DNA of 5,772 bases, from positions 1 through 5,772 of the forward strand of contig JAVVHH010000197.1 of NCBI GenBank assembly GCA_032249615.1, read 5' to 3'. Numbering within the stretch: position 1 is the stretch's first letter; every line of letters starts with the position of its first letter. Positions 5,268 to 5,772 of this stretch are shown piece by piece. Origin of the DNA: JAVVHH01 sp032249615. GTDB taxonomy: Bacteria; Pseudomonadota; Alphaproteobacteria; Acetobacterales; Acetobacteraceae. The translations under genes and the position numbers were made by a program. The notes beneath the pieces are model-generated. The model was not told the DNA's origin, ran no database searches, and was given only the letters and a program-made list of their open reading frames with translations.

Positions 5268-5772
5268 CTAAGCCGCGTCGTGGGCGAGGGCGTCCTCGAT
5301 GATGCTGAAGTGCGTGGCCATGCTGTCGGCGGACGGATCCCAGGGATTGTGGGGGAGGCGATGGCGCGACCACTGCTGCCACTGCTCCCCCCGGAACGCG
5401 AAGCATGAGAGGTTGGCCAGCGGCCTACCGTCCACACGGGCCACAGGCGGACGGCAGTTGAACATGTCCAGGCCTGTCGCCGGATAGTGGACGGGGATCC
5501 TGACCATGAGGTCCACGACCTGTGGAGCGAGGGCATTCGGCAGCCGGTAACCGGTCAGCACCACGGCCCACGCGCCACCGTCCTGGATGAGGCTCCAGGG
5601 CATGCCCATCCCGTCCAGGAAAGCCCGATCATCGGCTGACAGTGGGCCCATCAAGCCGGCCTCGCCGTTCCTCACCTTGTTGGGCGAGGTCTCAAAGCGC
5701 TCGATCGCGTGGTGATGGGGGGTCCGGTAGCAGCGGAACCAAAAGTTCGATTCAGGTTTCTCGACGGGCCTC
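5268..5772 (-). CDS. E2/UBC-like protein (Prok-E2_E type) fused to a probable Ub-like domain, partial
   Basis: The E2-like domain runs from the ATG at 5651 to the TAG at 5268. Recognisable features are a strand with VVLTGYRLP, the HYPATGLDMF turn corresponding to the YP segment of UBC folds, a WQQWSRHR motif, the NPWDPSADS turn and a C-terminal helix THFSIIEDAL. This matches the bacterial E2 family E. Its role would be to act with the adjacent E1 in transferring a ubiquitin-like protein. A GTG at 5675 could start a 135-aa version, but the frame is open to the window edge with strong G/C bias upstream (27 of 33 third positions) and no good Shine-Dalgarno site at the GTG. The upstream residues, including HHHAIERFETSPNK, resemble the last strand of a multiubiquitin domain (inference). 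The true start is therefore probably outside the window. It is first in the visible operon, 12 bases before the JAB-E1 gene. Confidence 0.82.
   Translation of the reverse strand, partial: RPVEKPESNFWFRCYRTPHHHAIERFETSPNKVRNGEAGLMGPLSADDRAFLDGMGMPWSLIQDGGAWAVVLTGYRLPNALAPQVVDLMVRIPVHYPATGLDMFNCRPPVARVDGRPLANLSCFAFRGEQWQQWSRHRLPHNPWDPSADSMATHFSIIEDALAHDAA

Noticed and set aside
4018..5406. 462-aa minus-strand frame overlapping the JAB-E1 gene
   Set aside because: It is shifted relative to the motif-bearing frame and its translation is Arg/Gly/Pro-rich without domains.
3804..5408. 534-aa plus-strand open frame opposite the E1/JAB gene
   Set aside because: It is a by-product of high GC. The opposite strand carries exact JAMM and ThiF motifs with good start sites and gene spacing, while this frame shows no recognisable domain.
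1..5772. CRISPR array, tRNA, rRNA, insertion-sequence ends, CBASS nucleotidyltransferase
   Set aside because: I looked for each and saw no direct-repeat array, tRNA-like cloverleaf, transposase or cyclase motif in the window.

Overview
This is a GC-rich window with strong G/C bias at third codon positions. It suggests a high-GC bacterium, most likely a pseudomonadote accessory region such as a plasmid, integrative element or defence island. No 16S, tRNA, transposase, integrase or replication gene is visible, so genus and replicon cannot be named. Two gene blocks converge on a short, lower-GC gap at about 3333-3558.

Block 1 (+ strand, 1 to about 3332) is a tightly packed operon. The last codons of an upstream gene are followed by a 606-aa GHKL/Hsp90-like ATPase. 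Next come a 237-aa protein with a C-terminal Cys/His zinc-finger-like motif, a 160-aa basic protein of unknown function starting 2 nt later, and a possible 38-aa ORF overlapping the previous stop by ATGA. A perfect 8-bp hairpin at 3246-3264 may terminate this block. Its function is unknown; only the ATPase fold is recognisable.

Block 2 (- strand, reading 5772 to 3559) is a bacterial ubiquitin-like conjugation cassette. In order of transcription it encodes an E2/UBC-like protein (Prok-E2_E type), a JAB/JAMM metallopeptidase fused to a ThiF/E1-type adenylating domain, and a cysteine-rich DUF6527 protein. The E2 reading frame stays open to the window edge, and its upstream part resembles the end of a ubiquitin-like (multiubiquitin) domain. 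The modifier is therefore probably fused to the E2 and continues outside the window. Inferred working order: the modifier is processed by JAB, activated by E1 and passed on with E2, while DUF6527 has an unknown zinc-dependent role. The likely biological role is antiphage defence or another conflict function, by analogy with other bacterial Ub-like operons.

The most notable points are the Ub-like/E2 fusion at the edge and the absence of cysteine in the E1 segment where ThiF-like proteins usually have one, which instead reads GGSSLLS. A third is the unexplained ATPase cluster facing the cassette.
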